Shown here piece by piece: positions 8,206-18,956 of a DNA stretch of 23,093 nucleotides (position 1 is its first letter; every line of letters begins with the position of its first letter). The position numbers and the translations under genes were made by a program. The notes below the pieces were generated by a model. It had not been told where the DNA came from. It searched no databases and worked only from the letters and a program-made list of their open reading frames with translations. Location: contig JH154468.1 in the NCBI GenBank assembly GCA_000226015.1, forward strand, positions 75,338 through 98,430, written 5' to 3'. Source of the DNA: Mnemiopsis leidyi. Lineage: Eukaryota > Ctenophora > Tentaculata > Lobata > Bolinopsidae.

Positions 8206-11200
8206 CTGCGGGGAATGTTTTACTTTGGGTCAACTCATGATTTTATTCATATGTGTTCATTGCGCATTATAGGTTACAAAACTGTTTTTCCAAGAATGAT
8301 TCCAATTTTTTGTAGGAGTTTCACTATCATAAGCTACTTTTTTCGGTTGCATAAAAAGTAAATTTTGTCAATTAGTCTTTGCAGATCGTACACTTGATCA
8401 AATAAATTAACCTTTGCAATCCTTGAAAATGCATCCGAGGGAAAAGACAACCAAAAGTTGTATTGTTGATTTTTGTCTCATGCCAGCTTCTGAATGTTGT
8501 TTATTAAGGCCTTCGACTTGACTTTTACTGATACGAAAAACTTAGTTACTTAATATTAATTACAAATTGTCAAATTGACGTCAAACTAACTTATGAACAG
8601 AAAATCCAATCATATCAACATTTGAAAAACAAAGATTGGCTGAATTCGAATTGAAGATCATCCACCCTTAAAAAAGCTATTAGCTTATGGTAGTTGCGGT
8701 TGAAGCACACCTCCAAGAAGTCACAAACGTCTGATTGCGGCACCTGGTGACATTCTGAGGTTGTTTCTTCAACGGTAAAAGCCCTCTTTTTTGTCAGGCC
8801 TCGCAGGTAATTACATTATGAGTTTGTTCCCTCAACCCCCTTTTTTCTGTCATGCCACTGGTTTGACACTCTACAGTGATGACTTTCCATTTTTCTGTCT
8901 GGCCCAGGTAATTTTACTTTCGTCAAAGATTGCAATCGTGGCCTATGATAAGCTATAAAGTACATCATCTTGGTAAATAGAAAAACTGACACCTCGTCCA
9001 CTTAGTTCTCAGGGTACGAACATGGTGCACCTGCTGAAATACCTCACCAAGTGATTATTCCCAATATCAAACTTGTATCGATTCAAGTAGATATTTGTAG
9101 GGGTGGAGTGGATTAAGTTCTATGGAATGAAAGAAAGATAAATTTACATTTGACAGTATCATTGGCTGCTTTGTTACAAGTCAGTGCGAATGTTCGAGAT
9201 ATGTTAAAGGTATAGACCTTTGGATTATGATTTAAGGCACGATTTTTAAGTAGCATGAACTAAAAAACGACACATTATTCAATTTAATCGAAAACTACGT
9301 GCTATGTCGGATTTCTTTAAAAGGGGACAAAAGTTTATCAACATCGGGTGGTAAACGGTAAATATGACATGATATCGAGATCCTTAAAAGAATCTACGGG
9401 GACCTTCCTTCTATTGCTACGGTCCTTGCTCAACGCCGAGCACGCTTTGCCGGTCATTGCATGAGGGCCCATGACCAGATCATCTCCTCTGTGCTGCCTT
9501 GGCGCTTACCCCAAACGGGGCGTGTTCGTAGGCCACTAACATTCTTAGACACAGTACAGCAAGAGATGCTGGAGTAGAGATTGGTGACCTTAGGGGTGTG
9601 ATGCTCGATCGTACAGTTTGGAGAAACATCGTGGAGCAGTTTTCGATCGAGGATCGCCCAAAGTAAAAAAAAGTAAGTATTTCTCTGAAGATATCAATTC
9701 CCTCTGAAGATATCAATTCCCCCAACTTTGAGCTAAAACCAAATTCAAGCTAAAACATATTCATGCGAAACTGAAACTGCACTTTATCTTAATTTTTTAT
9801 TTCTGTTCCTTTTCCATGCTTCTTGTAAATTTCTTTTTCTTGTATTTTGCCGCCCTGCAATCTGTCAGCCCCCCAGTTTCCATTCTGCAAACCTTAAGTG
9901 CGTGTTTGTCGACCATCTACTGTGAATATCATAACTTAAAGACAATACTAAAAATTGAAGAACTATTTTCGATTTTTACTTCCGCAGTTGATGAGAATGG
10001 TTGCTAGCAGAAATGCTGCCAAACGTTGCATCTCTGGACTTTTTATTCAATCCTGCAAACCCTCAAGCGCAGTGAAAATTTTCGAGTCAATTCTTGGGGT
10101 ACTCAAAAAAGTTAATAACTACCCTAAAAGTCCTGAATTCTCAAATTGACTTCATTGAGTTGTTTCTGTTATCATCTCACGAAATATCAAGTATTAAAAA
10201 AACAGGGATTACTTTGAAAGGTGCCCGCATTGCAGCTCTTGATACAATTACATGCTAACATAGCATATTTATTTTCATTGAGCAACGTCAATTCTCCAGT
10301 TGCAATTACATCTTTACCTGGGGACCTCAGGCTAATTGTTGCTTTGAAACGTAGAGAGAGCCGTGCATCGCCCGGTAATTACATCTTATCTGAATAGGAT
10401 TACTGTAACAAACGTTTAATATTTAAGGTCTACACAAGCATTAAGGAGTTAAACTCGCATCTTGTCGCACTCAAAGAAACTGAGTCAACTCGAAATGGCA
10501 GTCACGCTTCTCTCCACTTATCTCTTTGGTATCATGACCATTTCTGCTGGGCACTGGCTGTCACCTCACAAGACCTTGGCTGTCTGGATGAACAAATATC
10601 CGACTGTTTTGTTGATTGCAGACTTATTCGAAGGACCAGGACCGGTGTTTCTTTTAAACTTTGTTGCGGTTCTCCAGTGAAGTTTGCATATCTCATGAGG
10701 GAGTCTCTCTTTTATAATTTGTAAGTTAAAATCAATTTGTAAGTTAAAATCAATGGTAACATAGGCCCTAGTTATAGAATTATGTGAGTCTGTGAATTGT
10801 TGGCTCTGGCCGGATAGATGTGTGAGAGCTATGAGCTTGGAACTTGTAAGGGGGTTGGTAGACATATATAGATACGAGCTTGGAAACTAAGTAGCTTCTA
10901 GAAGCTTTCTCACTCCGCGCCGACAGAACGGTGCGTCGAAGATTTTCAGGTTTTAAAAAAGAATTGGTTAAACGGCAGATACTCACTATCTCCAATTACC
11001 ACGGATGCTGCGTCGGTGTCGTTTTATTGCATTTTTAGACAGTTGGAAAGCTGTTACCAAACTATCAAGTACCTAATTGGTACCTGCTTGCTCTAACTTC
11101 TATTGATATCTAGGTTTAAGGAAAATGCATCATTAATTGACTGTTGTTTTTCCTGAGTTCCATATCGGGTCAACATACCTCGCGTGCTCACCATTACGCA

Positions 11201-13161
11201 GATTTTAGTTAACCCATACCTGAACATGGGGGTGGAGTAATCTCATAAACATCCGATGCCCAGTATCCTCCTTTCCCATTTTGACACCCACCCACTTTAC
11301 CATATTTTTGGTAAGTTTCCCGCGCATCCGCTGATGTGAAGCATTCCCGTTCATTCTGAACTGCAAACACAGTCCAGCCGTTTTCTTCAGCGTATATGTG
11401 GCACTCTTCCACCAAGTTTTCCAAAGAATCGAGATGTCCTAGACGGTTAAATCCCGATATTGCTCTTGAATTGAATGATTCATCTCCCCAACACCCTAGA
11501 CTTTGTCTGCAAGTTGTTGGTGCTCTTATACCTAATAGAGGGAACGGTAGTTTGCTATTATGTCTCTTTTCAGGAAGTATGTTTTATTCTTGATATAAAA
11601 TTTGTATTTTTCTAACGTATTGAATGTGCCGTTTACTTCTTGTGTGAGGAGCCAATGGCAATGTTTTGACGAAAACGCGGCACTTGGCTTTGGCTCTCGC
11701 CCTTGGCAAGATCCAATGTTGAAGTGTATTACTATTCCAGTTCATGGGGTATTTTATTTACAATTGTAAAATTGTCGGTCAAGCTAACATGAAATAAAAT
11801 GTTTATCTACCTTGTCTGTAGAAGTTTGGTGATAATTCATCCGGGAACCTTACTTTCTCCACGTCTAGGCTCCAATAATTCCTCCAGTCGCTTGTATGAC
11901 ACGTTGTGTCTGATAGGACCACGTTGACGACCTCCACGTTGTTACAGTGTAACACTACGCGTGTTACACCTGGAACTTGAGATAAGGTTATTCTCCACGT
12001 CTTTTCTCTTTCGGAAGGAAGGTCTGTTGGAAAGTCCGTCGCTGTGCCGTTGCAGAAATAGAGCCTGTACTGTGGATAAGATCCGAAGAAGATGTTAACT
12101 TCCCCAGCCCGAGTATTCTCAGCGGTGAGAAAGAACAGTTTGATTGTCTTACCACTCCCTAGCAAACTGTTAGTCCGTATCTCTAGAGGGTAGTTCTCCA
12201 GATCGTAGTTTATCGTCAGATCACTTTCAATGGGAATCCAACCTGTGTGTTGCTAGGTAAATACATGATTGAAATTTTGAACAGTTTTAAGGCATAGTTT
12301 TATACTGAGAATAAAGTTGCAAAACATAACTTAAGAACCATTGTATATGCTAATGGTATATAAGGCCATAACCAGCTAATTCTACTATGATTACGAACTA
12401 CGCTTAACTATATAAGCAGCCGTGACAATTCGCCTTATATTAAAATTCAAAGTCACGCACTCACGCAATAACAGTGACGTATCTAAGTTGCTCCACGAAT
12501 AGTTTCAACAACACTGTTTGGTAAAACGACTTCAGTAAAAGAATGGGTTTATCAAAATGTCCGGTCTTTGTGGTGCACATAAAAGGCAGAAAGCTTGAGC
12601 AATTTCCCATGTTCGATTTGAAAGTACAGTCATCCCCCGATTTACCGGGCTTTTCGGGGGAAAGCAAATATGCATGGTAAATCGTTAATCGGGGAACCCG
12701 GTAAATCGGGGGAGTGCCATTCGGGGCCGAAATCGGGTCTAAATTGTCTCTTATACGGCTATATTCCGTCTTATGTGTCCATATACCGTCTTTTCGTCAT
12801 TAGAACAATGTTAAATAAGTTAAAGGTGTTAGTCCGCCTGTATTAAATAGTTTTGACAACAAAATTTAACAGTTGCCTTGGAAATACTGGAGTTTGAACG
12901 GAATGAGGCCCGGTAAATCGGGGGACTCGGTAAATCGGGGGATGACTGCACTTGTTTCTGGACAAAATAGTATAAAATTATGTCTTTACATTTGAGGCCG
13001 TTATAACGTCAAAAACAATTCAATAGACATTTTTTCAAGTTAGGTAATATTTTGTGACCAAGTATCTGAAAGAATTTAGTACAAACAAAGTAAAAAAGTT
13101 TAAATTTACCTTTACAGTTCACGAGAATACATCCAAGTGTATATGCAAGTAAAAGTAGCAT
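7912..13161 (-). CDS. gene A: secreted multidomain protein with two six-cysteine WSC-like domains
   Basis: Four exons on the minus strand join in phase 1: 13161-13110, 12242-11811, 11531-11220 and 8205-7912. They give about 363 residues before the unknown 3' end. The order is signal peptide, an unrecognised domain of about 144 residues, six-Cys domain 1 and six-Cys domain 2. The Cys-domain pattern, C-x4-GCW-x-D...RAISG...C...NGWTVFAV...CFTSADA-x-x-TYxKxG...C...VYxI...C, has the spacing style of WSC/PAN-like extracellular carbohydrate- or protein-binding domains. The function is unknown; an extracellular or cell-surface role is inferred from the signal peptide and cysteines. Its 3' end converges on ZRANB3. 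A LINE tail lies in intron 3 and a MITE in intron 1. Confidence 0.8.
8234..9369. other. gene A intron 3, left part
   Basis: AT-rich, no coding signature. Between about 8785 and 8925 there are three imperfect copies of a T-rich stretch followed by CTGTC and GGCC, two of them continuing into GGTAATT. These look like relics of an unidentified repeat. Confidence 0.4.
9370..9666 (+). pseudogene. 3' tail of a non-LTR retrotransposon (LINE) ORF, frameshifted
   Basis: Reads DIEILKRIYGDLPSIATVLA, QRRARFAGHCMRAHDQIISS and VLPWRLPQTGRVRRPLTFLD. After a frameshift near 9555 it continues ARDAGVEIGDLRGVMLDRTV and WRNIVEQF, ending at TAA 9664-9666. RRxRFAGHC...PLTFLD...DR..WR is the typical C-terminus after the reverse transcriptase of many invertebrate LINE polyproteins. 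Upstream EN and RT parts are missing, so it is a 5'-truncated insertion. An A-rich tail follows the stop. Confidence 0.8.
9683..9720. repeat. 19-bp perfect tandem duplication next to LINE tail
   Basis: CTCTGAAGATATCAATTCC occurs twice in a row, perfectly, 16 bp after the LINE stop codon and its A-rich tail. Confidence 0.95.
9730..11205. other. gene A intron 3, right part
   Basis: No gene supported. A plus-strand frame of 62 codons from ATG 10495 to TGA 10680 begins with a hydrophobic run, but it has no recognised motif and lies antisense within the intron. An 18-bp perfect tandem duplication, TTTGTAAGTTAAAATCAA, sits at 10718-10753. Confidence 0.45.
10718..10753. repeat. 18-bp perfect tandem duplication
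   Basis: Two adjacent perfect copies of TTTGTAAGTTAAAATCAA. Confidence 0.95.
11220..11531 (-). CDS. gene A exon 3, six-cysteine WSC-like domain 1
   Basis: Acceptor CCCTCTATTAG, donor GTATGG, phase 1-1, 104 codons. Reads CRQSLGCWGDESFNSRAISG, then EECHIYAEENGWTVFAVQ, ECFTSADARETYQKYG, GGCQNGKGG and YEITPPPCSG. Six cysteines are placed exactly as in the other two copies. Confidence 0.88.
11811..12242 (-). CDS. gene A exon 2, unrecognised domain of about 144 residues
   Basis: Acceptor CAACACACAG, donor GTAGAT, phase 1 to phase 1. Starts WIPIESDLTINYDLENYPLE and contains KLFFLTAENTRAGEVNIFFG, YRLYFCNGTATDFPTDLP, WRITLSQVPGVTRVVLHCNN and SDTTCHTSDWRNYWSLDVEK. Alternating hydrophobic strands and the three cysteines suggest a secreted beta-sandwich, perhaps lectin-like. 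I do not recognise a named family with confidence. Gene B has no counterpart. Confidence 0.8.
12627..12948. mobile_element. pogo/Tigger-like MITE, 322 bp
   Basis: The left end CAGTCATCCCCCGATTTACC and the right end, read in reverse complement, share the same 20 bases. The motif CGGTAAATCGGGGGA is repeated inside both ends. The left flank is TA and the right flank CA, consistent with a TA target duplication with one mutated side. Starts of the CAGTCAT type are known from pogo/Tigger DNA transposons. No transposase is encoded, so it would be non-autonomous. It lies in gene A intron 1. Confidence 0.85.
13110..13161 (-). CDS. gene A exon 1, signal peptide
   Basis: ATG at 13161-13159 starts MLLLLAYTLGCILVNCKG, a short hydrophobic signal sequence, and ends in phase 1 at donor GTAAAT. 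The same exon type with the shared core LGCIL occurs at 21197-21155 in gene B. The frame is open further upstream, but this ATG best fits a signal peptide and the paralogue's start. Confidence 0.8.
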
Positions 13162-13846
13162 TGTTGAATTTCTTTCTCGTAGTGAAGCTGTGAAAATTTC
13201 GGCCGTTTTCGACACTTTCCTGTAACCTATAAACATGCAATATTTTGTGTTAGTAATATCGACATTAAGTTTATTTTTCAATTCAATTGTGATCTTTATC
13301 GTGGCTATTGTAAATATATTCAAAATTGTGACGAGGATATAAAGGAACCATTCTAATCAATTGTTTTATAAATGCCTCATTGCCTCTCCGTTATTCAAAT
13401 ATTCATTCTTCACTTCCTTAAATAGTTTACTAAATATAGCAGTATTGAAGTATGTGCACCAGAATATAACGAAGGAAAATGGAATGTAAATTTAGGTCAC
13501 TCCTAAATTAAAGAATACACTTGGAAATGACACAAATCGGAAGCTGAGAAATCGTACCTAATTGTACGAATGTCTATGGCCCTAAATAGACGGTAGACAG
13601 TTTTTATTGAATCAATCTTCTATAGTTATGAAATTAAACTGCCGTTTAGGATAAGAGTTAAGAAACTGCACAATTTTGCATATTTTCGCCAATTTCTATG
13701 CGAAATGTTAAAAATGCTAATCTCTTCAAGGGCTGCAGGGGTTGATTCAACTTTTATTCCTTTACTGTTTGTGTGTCGGGCGAACAAACTAGAAAGCATG
13801 TGATTGCTTTTCAGGGCACAATACACAAAGACTCTGCCGTATCTTC

Positions 13847-13985
13847 GCCGTAGCGTCCATGGTAATGTGAGATTGTGAAGATCTGGTGGCTCCGCCGTAG
13901 CGTCCATCCCTTTTGGAAAATCTCCGCCTTACCATCCTCGCCGTAGCGTCCTCCGCCGTAGCGTCCTCCGCCGCAGCGTCTGGTC
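13847..13985. repeat. GGACGCTACGGCGGA repeats
   Basis: Five copies of CCGCCGTAGCGTCC or a one-base variant, at about 13847, 13893, 13940, 13955 and 13970. The last three are tandem at 15 bp. The array abuts the 3' side of the SINE on its right. A related cluster is at 21465-21640. Confidence 0.85.
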
Positions 13986-14192
13986 CCCAACTTTTCTGTA
14001 ACCCTGAGCCACTCCGTACCGAGGTACTTAACTAGCTATAGGGGGCTAATCTTACGAGCCAGAGAGTGTTCATTTCTAGCCGAAGCAGTACCAGACGCAG
14101 TCTGGTGACTGACCGACTCGCCACAGCCGGGGAGCGAACCCCGGTCTGCCGCATGGGAGGCGTAAATGAAACTATTACACCACCCAGCCGAC
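13986..14192 (-). mobile_element. tRNA-Gly-derived SINE
   Basis: On the minus strand from 14192 the sequence begins with a tRNA-like head: GGTGGTGTAATAGTTTCAT with A-box character, CTCCCATG around a CCC anticodon, and B box GGTTCGCTCCC in a GGGG/CCCC T stem. This follows the layout of tRNA-Gly(CCC), but the anticodon stem and acceptor stem do not pair well, so it is not a working tRNA gene. A GC-richer body of about 135 bp follows and passes into GGACGCTACGGCGGA repeats as the tail. Confidence 0.75.
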
Positions 14193-14199
14193 AATGTAA

Positions 14200-14936
14200 C
14201 GAAGCATTAGATTATAATCAGGTAACCATCAGGTACCAATAGATAGGCCAACATTTAGAGTGCTTTCAGAGAGATTGAACTATTTAAAGACGATAGCAAA
14301 AACAGTAAACACCAGGCCAAGCTAGATCGTGAAGCCATGTTTGTTTAGTAGAATCTAGAAGTAGTGAGCTAACGGGATAAACTAAGATAATGATATTGTT
14401 CTGTCAGACCGCTCTTGAAGCAGTCGTTTCCGTGAAACTGTAAGGGCTTAAAGATAAATGTAGAGTGTCTATCAAGTGCTGAAAAGTAAGGTATTCCTGC
14501 GGAGGTGTCGCATTAAAGCGTTTCACGATCTTGTTAGTAAATTTACCTCTGACACATGTTTTTTTTATTCAAAACTTTTCAAATAGTACAGTGAATTATA
14601 CAAAATGAACAGAAAATATAACGATCAATTCTATAATCAAATGCTCTAAAAAGGCCACACTGTACGATCTGAGGGGAAGCCAAAACGTAGAATCGCCTGA
14701 AAAATTCAGACCTACACAGGATGGTCCCTTTTGTAGAAATACAAAAATCAATTTATATTGAGAAAATATGTTTAATTACCAAAATTACGATTCAATACTC
14801 GAACACATGACATAATGAAAATACTCCCAAGATCCCACACGCCCAATTCAATAACTCATAAGGAAAGAAGGGGAAAGATTATACAGGTATGATGTCGGTG
14901 TAACATATAGATTACATAATACCTTAGGAGACATAT
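14200..14936. other. intergenic DNA upstream of gene A, nothing recognised
   Basis: AT-rich, no coding or structural feature found apart from the neighbouring SINE and the hairpin element that starts at 14941. The promoter of gene A may lie nearby, between 13162 and 14000, but no core element can be claimed. Confidence 0.4.
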
Positions 14937-14940
14937 TTAC

Positions 14941-14992
14941 GGGGTACGAAATTCGGGGATTTTCGGAAAAAATCCCCATATTTTCGTATTAC
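14941..14992. repeat. hairpin element copy 1
   Basis: GGTACGAAATTCGGGGATTT pairs with a downstream AAATCCCC and TTTTCGTATTACC, giving an imperfect dyad of about 50 bp. Its left half recurs in direct orientation at 15420. Confidence 0.75.
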
Positions 14993-15419
14993 CAAAATTT
15001 TGACCTCCACTTCAAAACCCCCCAAATTAATTTGATTGTAATTGGCTCAAAAAGGGTTGAATTGAGATGTATTCATCAAATTAGTTATTTTATATGGTCT
15101 GTGAGACAAGGAAGAATATTTCTCAGGTACATAGAAAGTTAATTCTAGTATTAAAATAACTAAGTAAAAATTACAGGATATTCAGTGCTGTATACATAAA
15201 AAAACGTGGGTCAGAGCTCAGATAAAACTTCTAAAACAACGTTAAAAAATACAATATGTTAAGTAAGGAGTCAGAGATAGTTTTTTTCACAAAAATAATT
15301 TTTATAGGTATAAGAAATGCATAACATTTTCCATCAAATGACTTAATCAGCTAAACATTGGGTTAAACAAATGGATCTTGCTCCGGAAATTCTTAGGTGA
15401 AAATGTGCCAATTTAATTC

Positions 15420-15456
15420 GGGGTACGAAATTTGGGGATTTAAAAAAAATCCCCAT
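15420..15456. repeat. hairpin element copy 2
   Basis: GGGTACGAAATTTGGGGATT followed by an A-run and AAATCCCC. The same arms as copy 1 occur 479 bp away in the same orientation, directly next to the 3' end of the LINE. Confidence 0.75.
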
Positions 15457-15457
15457 T

Positions 15458-18230
15458 TCATTGTCCAACCATTAATTCGATCCCCAGATTTTTGATCCGC
15501 GTAAATATGTCTCGTAAGATAGATTTAATTGAAAAGTTTGGATCAGGATCGTCATTGACTGTAGAAAGGTCCCACAAATGAGATTCTGGTTTGACTTTAA
15601 AACCTGAGAGACTAGTCTGTTCACGGATCTCGAGGGGAAGGGAGCTCCAAAGACAATGAGTCCGACAGAAAAACGACTTGTCAAAAAGTTTCTGCTTACC
15701 CATTGAGGGTAAGATGGAGGTGGTAAGTGATAAATGGTCTAAATGGGAATTTCTAAGACGAGTAGAACCCCTGGGCCCTGAACCACTGAAGGTACTCAGG
15801 CAGTTTGGTTGGAACTAGACTATAGAGAATAAAAAGATACCAAATCATTGTGCACGAAGCGAAGTTTCAAGGGAAGGATGTTAACTTGCCTGCATTTACG
15901 TATATAAGTATCACTACAGGAGTAAGAAAGCTCACACTCAGACAAAATCCTTTTTATACATTTCTTTTGAAAGTTATCGAATCTGTCTTGTAGAATTTTA
16001 CTGTGAGGTCGCCAAGTTTGAGAGCAGTGCTCAAACGAACTAGGGCAAGATAGAGAACTCTACGCCTCAATGTGTCTTTAAAAAAATAGCAAGTTCTAAC
16101 AAGCAGGCCGAATTGCTGATTTGCTTTTGTTAAAATAAGCTCACAGTGTTCCCCAAAGTTAAGTTTTTTATTAATAGTCACTCCCAGGTCTTTGTCATTT
16201 TCAGCGTAATCTAGTAGACAGTCACCAAGGTGGTAATGAAATTGTACCGAGGGCAGCATATCCAGTGGGGACGGTTTGTTGCAAATAGATATAACCTTAC
16301 ATTTTGCAGGATGAAATTTCATCTTATTTTCTAAGGCCCAATTATTAAGCTTGCTGATATCGCTTTGGAGAATGTCATGGTCCAGATCAGATTGAATTGA
16401 CCTCGAAATTTTAGTGTCATCTGCATAAAGAGCTAGACCAGTTCCAGGACTTAATCATCATTAATGAATAAAATAAAAAGAATGGGACCGAAACAGAACC
16501 TTGTGGAACTCCAGATAGAACGGGCTTACTGATCGATACACATTTGTCAATGATGACTGACTGCTCACGTCCCTGAAAATTATTCATAATGAATTTCAGA
16601 AGTCTACCATCAATACCACACATATTTTTCAGCTTCTTGAGAATAAGATTATGATTTACCTAGTCGAAGGCCTTTGAGAAATCATAATAAACAACATCAG
16701 TGCTAAGCGCTTTACAATCATTAATAGATAGAACAACCCCATCCAGAAAGTCAACCATATTCGTGGCACAAGACCTGTTGTTAAGAAACCCATGCTGTCT
16801 TACATCAAGCAAATGTGCTGTGCGCATAAGAAGTTCCTCCTTCAATATCCGCTCAAAAATTTTCATAACAAGGGATGTGAGGGATATGGGCTTATAATTT
16901 TCTACACAACTTTTACTGCCTTTCTTATGAACCGGGCCACATGCTTTATTTGGATTTATGGCTAATGGGTTAAAATCTATACTAAAATCTTCATCCTCTG
17001 ACCAATCAATATCTATGACATAACTGGATGCGTCAGAAAACTGATCAAAGAAATAGTTATTAAAAATGGTTAGCTTTATCTATGGGCAAGTTTCTGAACA
17101 CACTTCCAAGGGATATACACTCTGGGATCCTGCTACTCTTAGAATTAGATTTAACGTGAGACCAACACTTTTTTGAAATTAGAGCAGGATCATCGGCATT
17201 GTACAAATTTTCCCGCATCTTTTTATCACACAGTTTTTTAAAAGTAGCTCTGGCAGAGTCCCTTTTGATTTCATTAGCTATACTCTCCTTAAGCTTAAAT
17301 TTCTTGTGTGCCCTTTCCTTAGACCTGTAAGCTTCATAGTATTCAGCATCAAACCAGGGAGCACTGAAGGTATTCTTAATTGTAATTTAAGGAATATGCT
17401 TATCAGCTAGGGCAAATAAAACCTCCTTAAAGTTTTTTTAAGCACAATGGGGGTCAGTGTGATCTACAAGCGATCTTCATGGAACCCTAGATATATCCTC
17501 GTTAAGCTGACCCCAATTAGCCTTCTTAAAATTATAGACTCTACGCTTAGCTTCTTGTTTGTTCTTAATGCTAGCCTTAACTTTAAAAAATCTGGGGTAA
17601 TGATCAGACTTACATATAATAGGATTAAGCTTATCAACTCTTAATTCGCTAATCAGTGATCCCACGTTTGATAGGACAAGTGTCTTACCCTTTTTGTGGG
17701 TTTGCTGGAGAACATACTGCTCCAGGCCAAGTTCAGAAAAAAGATTCAAAAAATAGCTTATCAATTCTAGTGGCATCAGCCTGATGTTCATTATTTAGTG
17801 GCCAATTTATGGAGTTTAAATTTAAGTCCCCTAGAATAAACACTTTTCTAAGGTTCCTGCCGGTGTACAAAGATTTAAGAGACTAAAAATACTTTCATGA
17901 TTATCTTCAGCTAAAGTTCCGACCCTATAAATTGTACAGAAATAATATTTATTATTACCAATAGCGAGCTCGATAGCTAATATTTCAGCACCCTTGTGCA
18001 TTGAAATTATACGCTTAACTTCTGCATCAATATTGAACCTAACAGCTATAAGAACACCACCTCCAAATTTCCGATACTTGGTAGGGCTATTTGGGTCAGT
18101 ATGATGAGTGACCTGCGAGTTTCTATACACATAATAATTCAGATGTGTAATAACTTCACGATCCTGAATAAATTTACTGAGCCAAGTTTCATTTAGAACG
18201 AGCACGTCAGGACCTCATCGCTCAGGTGAC
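15458..18230 (-). pseudogene. decayed APE/RT non-LTR retrotransposon (LINE)
   Basis: Pieces of one polyprotein lie in order on the minus strand in shifting frames. The endonuclease has DVLVLNETWLS and FGGGVLIAV (18210-17831). The linker has PWFDAEYYEAY and SKERAHKKFK (near 17370-17300). The reverse transcriptase has QHGFLNNRSC and YYDFSKAFD (16866-16660), SGVPQGSV (near 16520), YADD (16427-16416), MKFHPAKCK and KDLGV. The C-terminal tail is THCLWSSLPLEIREQTSL (15703-15458). A TAG stop directly follows SKAFD, and frameshifts separate the blocks, so it is dead. The layout resembles Jockey/CR1-group elements. The 5' part of the endonuclease is missing or degraded. Confidence 0.93.
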
Positions 18231-18830
18231 AATTTTATTTGTATATTTTAGTGCAGTCTAGTTTTGGCTGGATTTTGCCAAGTTGAGAGAATGGAATAAG
18301 TCCCTGGACATTTTGATAACTGACTGATAAATTTTCAGGTCCAGGGCTAAGCATGCTAGGATTGACATTTGACAATCCCAAATAGGAGAAAATTAATCAA
18401 TAGAATGAATAAAATAAGATATTGCCACACACACGTGCAGATCGCTTGCCAGGTTTTATGACAAGAAAGAAACTCCCACGGTATCTAACAGAATGCTAAG
18501 AATAACAGTAGAAACAAGCCTAAAATAAGGAATTTTTACATAGCTGGTGCATACGAAAGGCAGGACACCGGGGATATTAGTCATTTTATCCACGAGTTGA
18601 ACTCTCCTAGTAAAACTGTGGCCAGCATCCTCTACATCTGGAATGATCTGTAGTAATGCTGTTGCACATAGAAGGAGAAGGTAGTAACAATAGCCTACAG
18701 ATGCTATAGCAACAGACCACTCCGACTAATAACAATAAAATAAGTTTTCGCCGCCGTCACTGCTCACACGTATACCATTTGTAAAATGTGGGCTTCCTTG
18801 AGATACTAGAGATCTTGTGTGCTCCAGAGC
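18231..18830. other. spacer between LINE and gene B 3' region
   Basis: AT-rich. No gene or repeat recognised except the trailing end of the duplicated segment that begins near 18833. Confidence 0.4.
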
Positions 18831-18832
18831 TA

Positions 18833-18956
18833 GAGAATTTAATATGAGTAAAGTAGATAACAGTATTGTTAGAATAGCTGGCTTAGTGCCAGTGTTTTCC
18901 TGTGATGTTAAACTGCTAGGACGCCTAACCTGTGACGTAATTCTCTGAAGACACTT
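18833..18956. repeat. duplicated segment, copy 1 (gene B 3' end)
   Basis: About 120 bp nearly identical to 22251-22372, with around ten differences. Weaker similarity continues beyond: both have GGGTTCGGT and CAGTATTTCAAGAAATCA or CTGTATTTCAAGAAATCA further right, with indels. Both copies keep a minus-strand 3' splice site. Confidence 0.9.
18925..18944 (-). CDS. gene B candidate last exon
   Basis: The acceptor GTGTCTTCAG precedes AGAATTACGTCACAGGTTAG. In phase 1 this gives E-N-Y-V-T-G-stop after CPG. The duplicate at 22360-22341 keeps the acceptor, length, frame and stop, and its single difference (TAC to TAT) is synonymous in this frame. Confidence 0.45.

Noticed and set aside
10495..10680. 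Plus-strand 62-codon frame with a hydrophobic start
   Set aside because: No homology signal, lies antisense in gene A intron 3, and length is within chance expectation.
14110..14192. Functional tRNA-Gly gene on the minus strand
   Set aside because: The B box and T stem are good, but the acceptor and anticodon stems do not pair properly and a SINE body follows, so it is a retroposon head.
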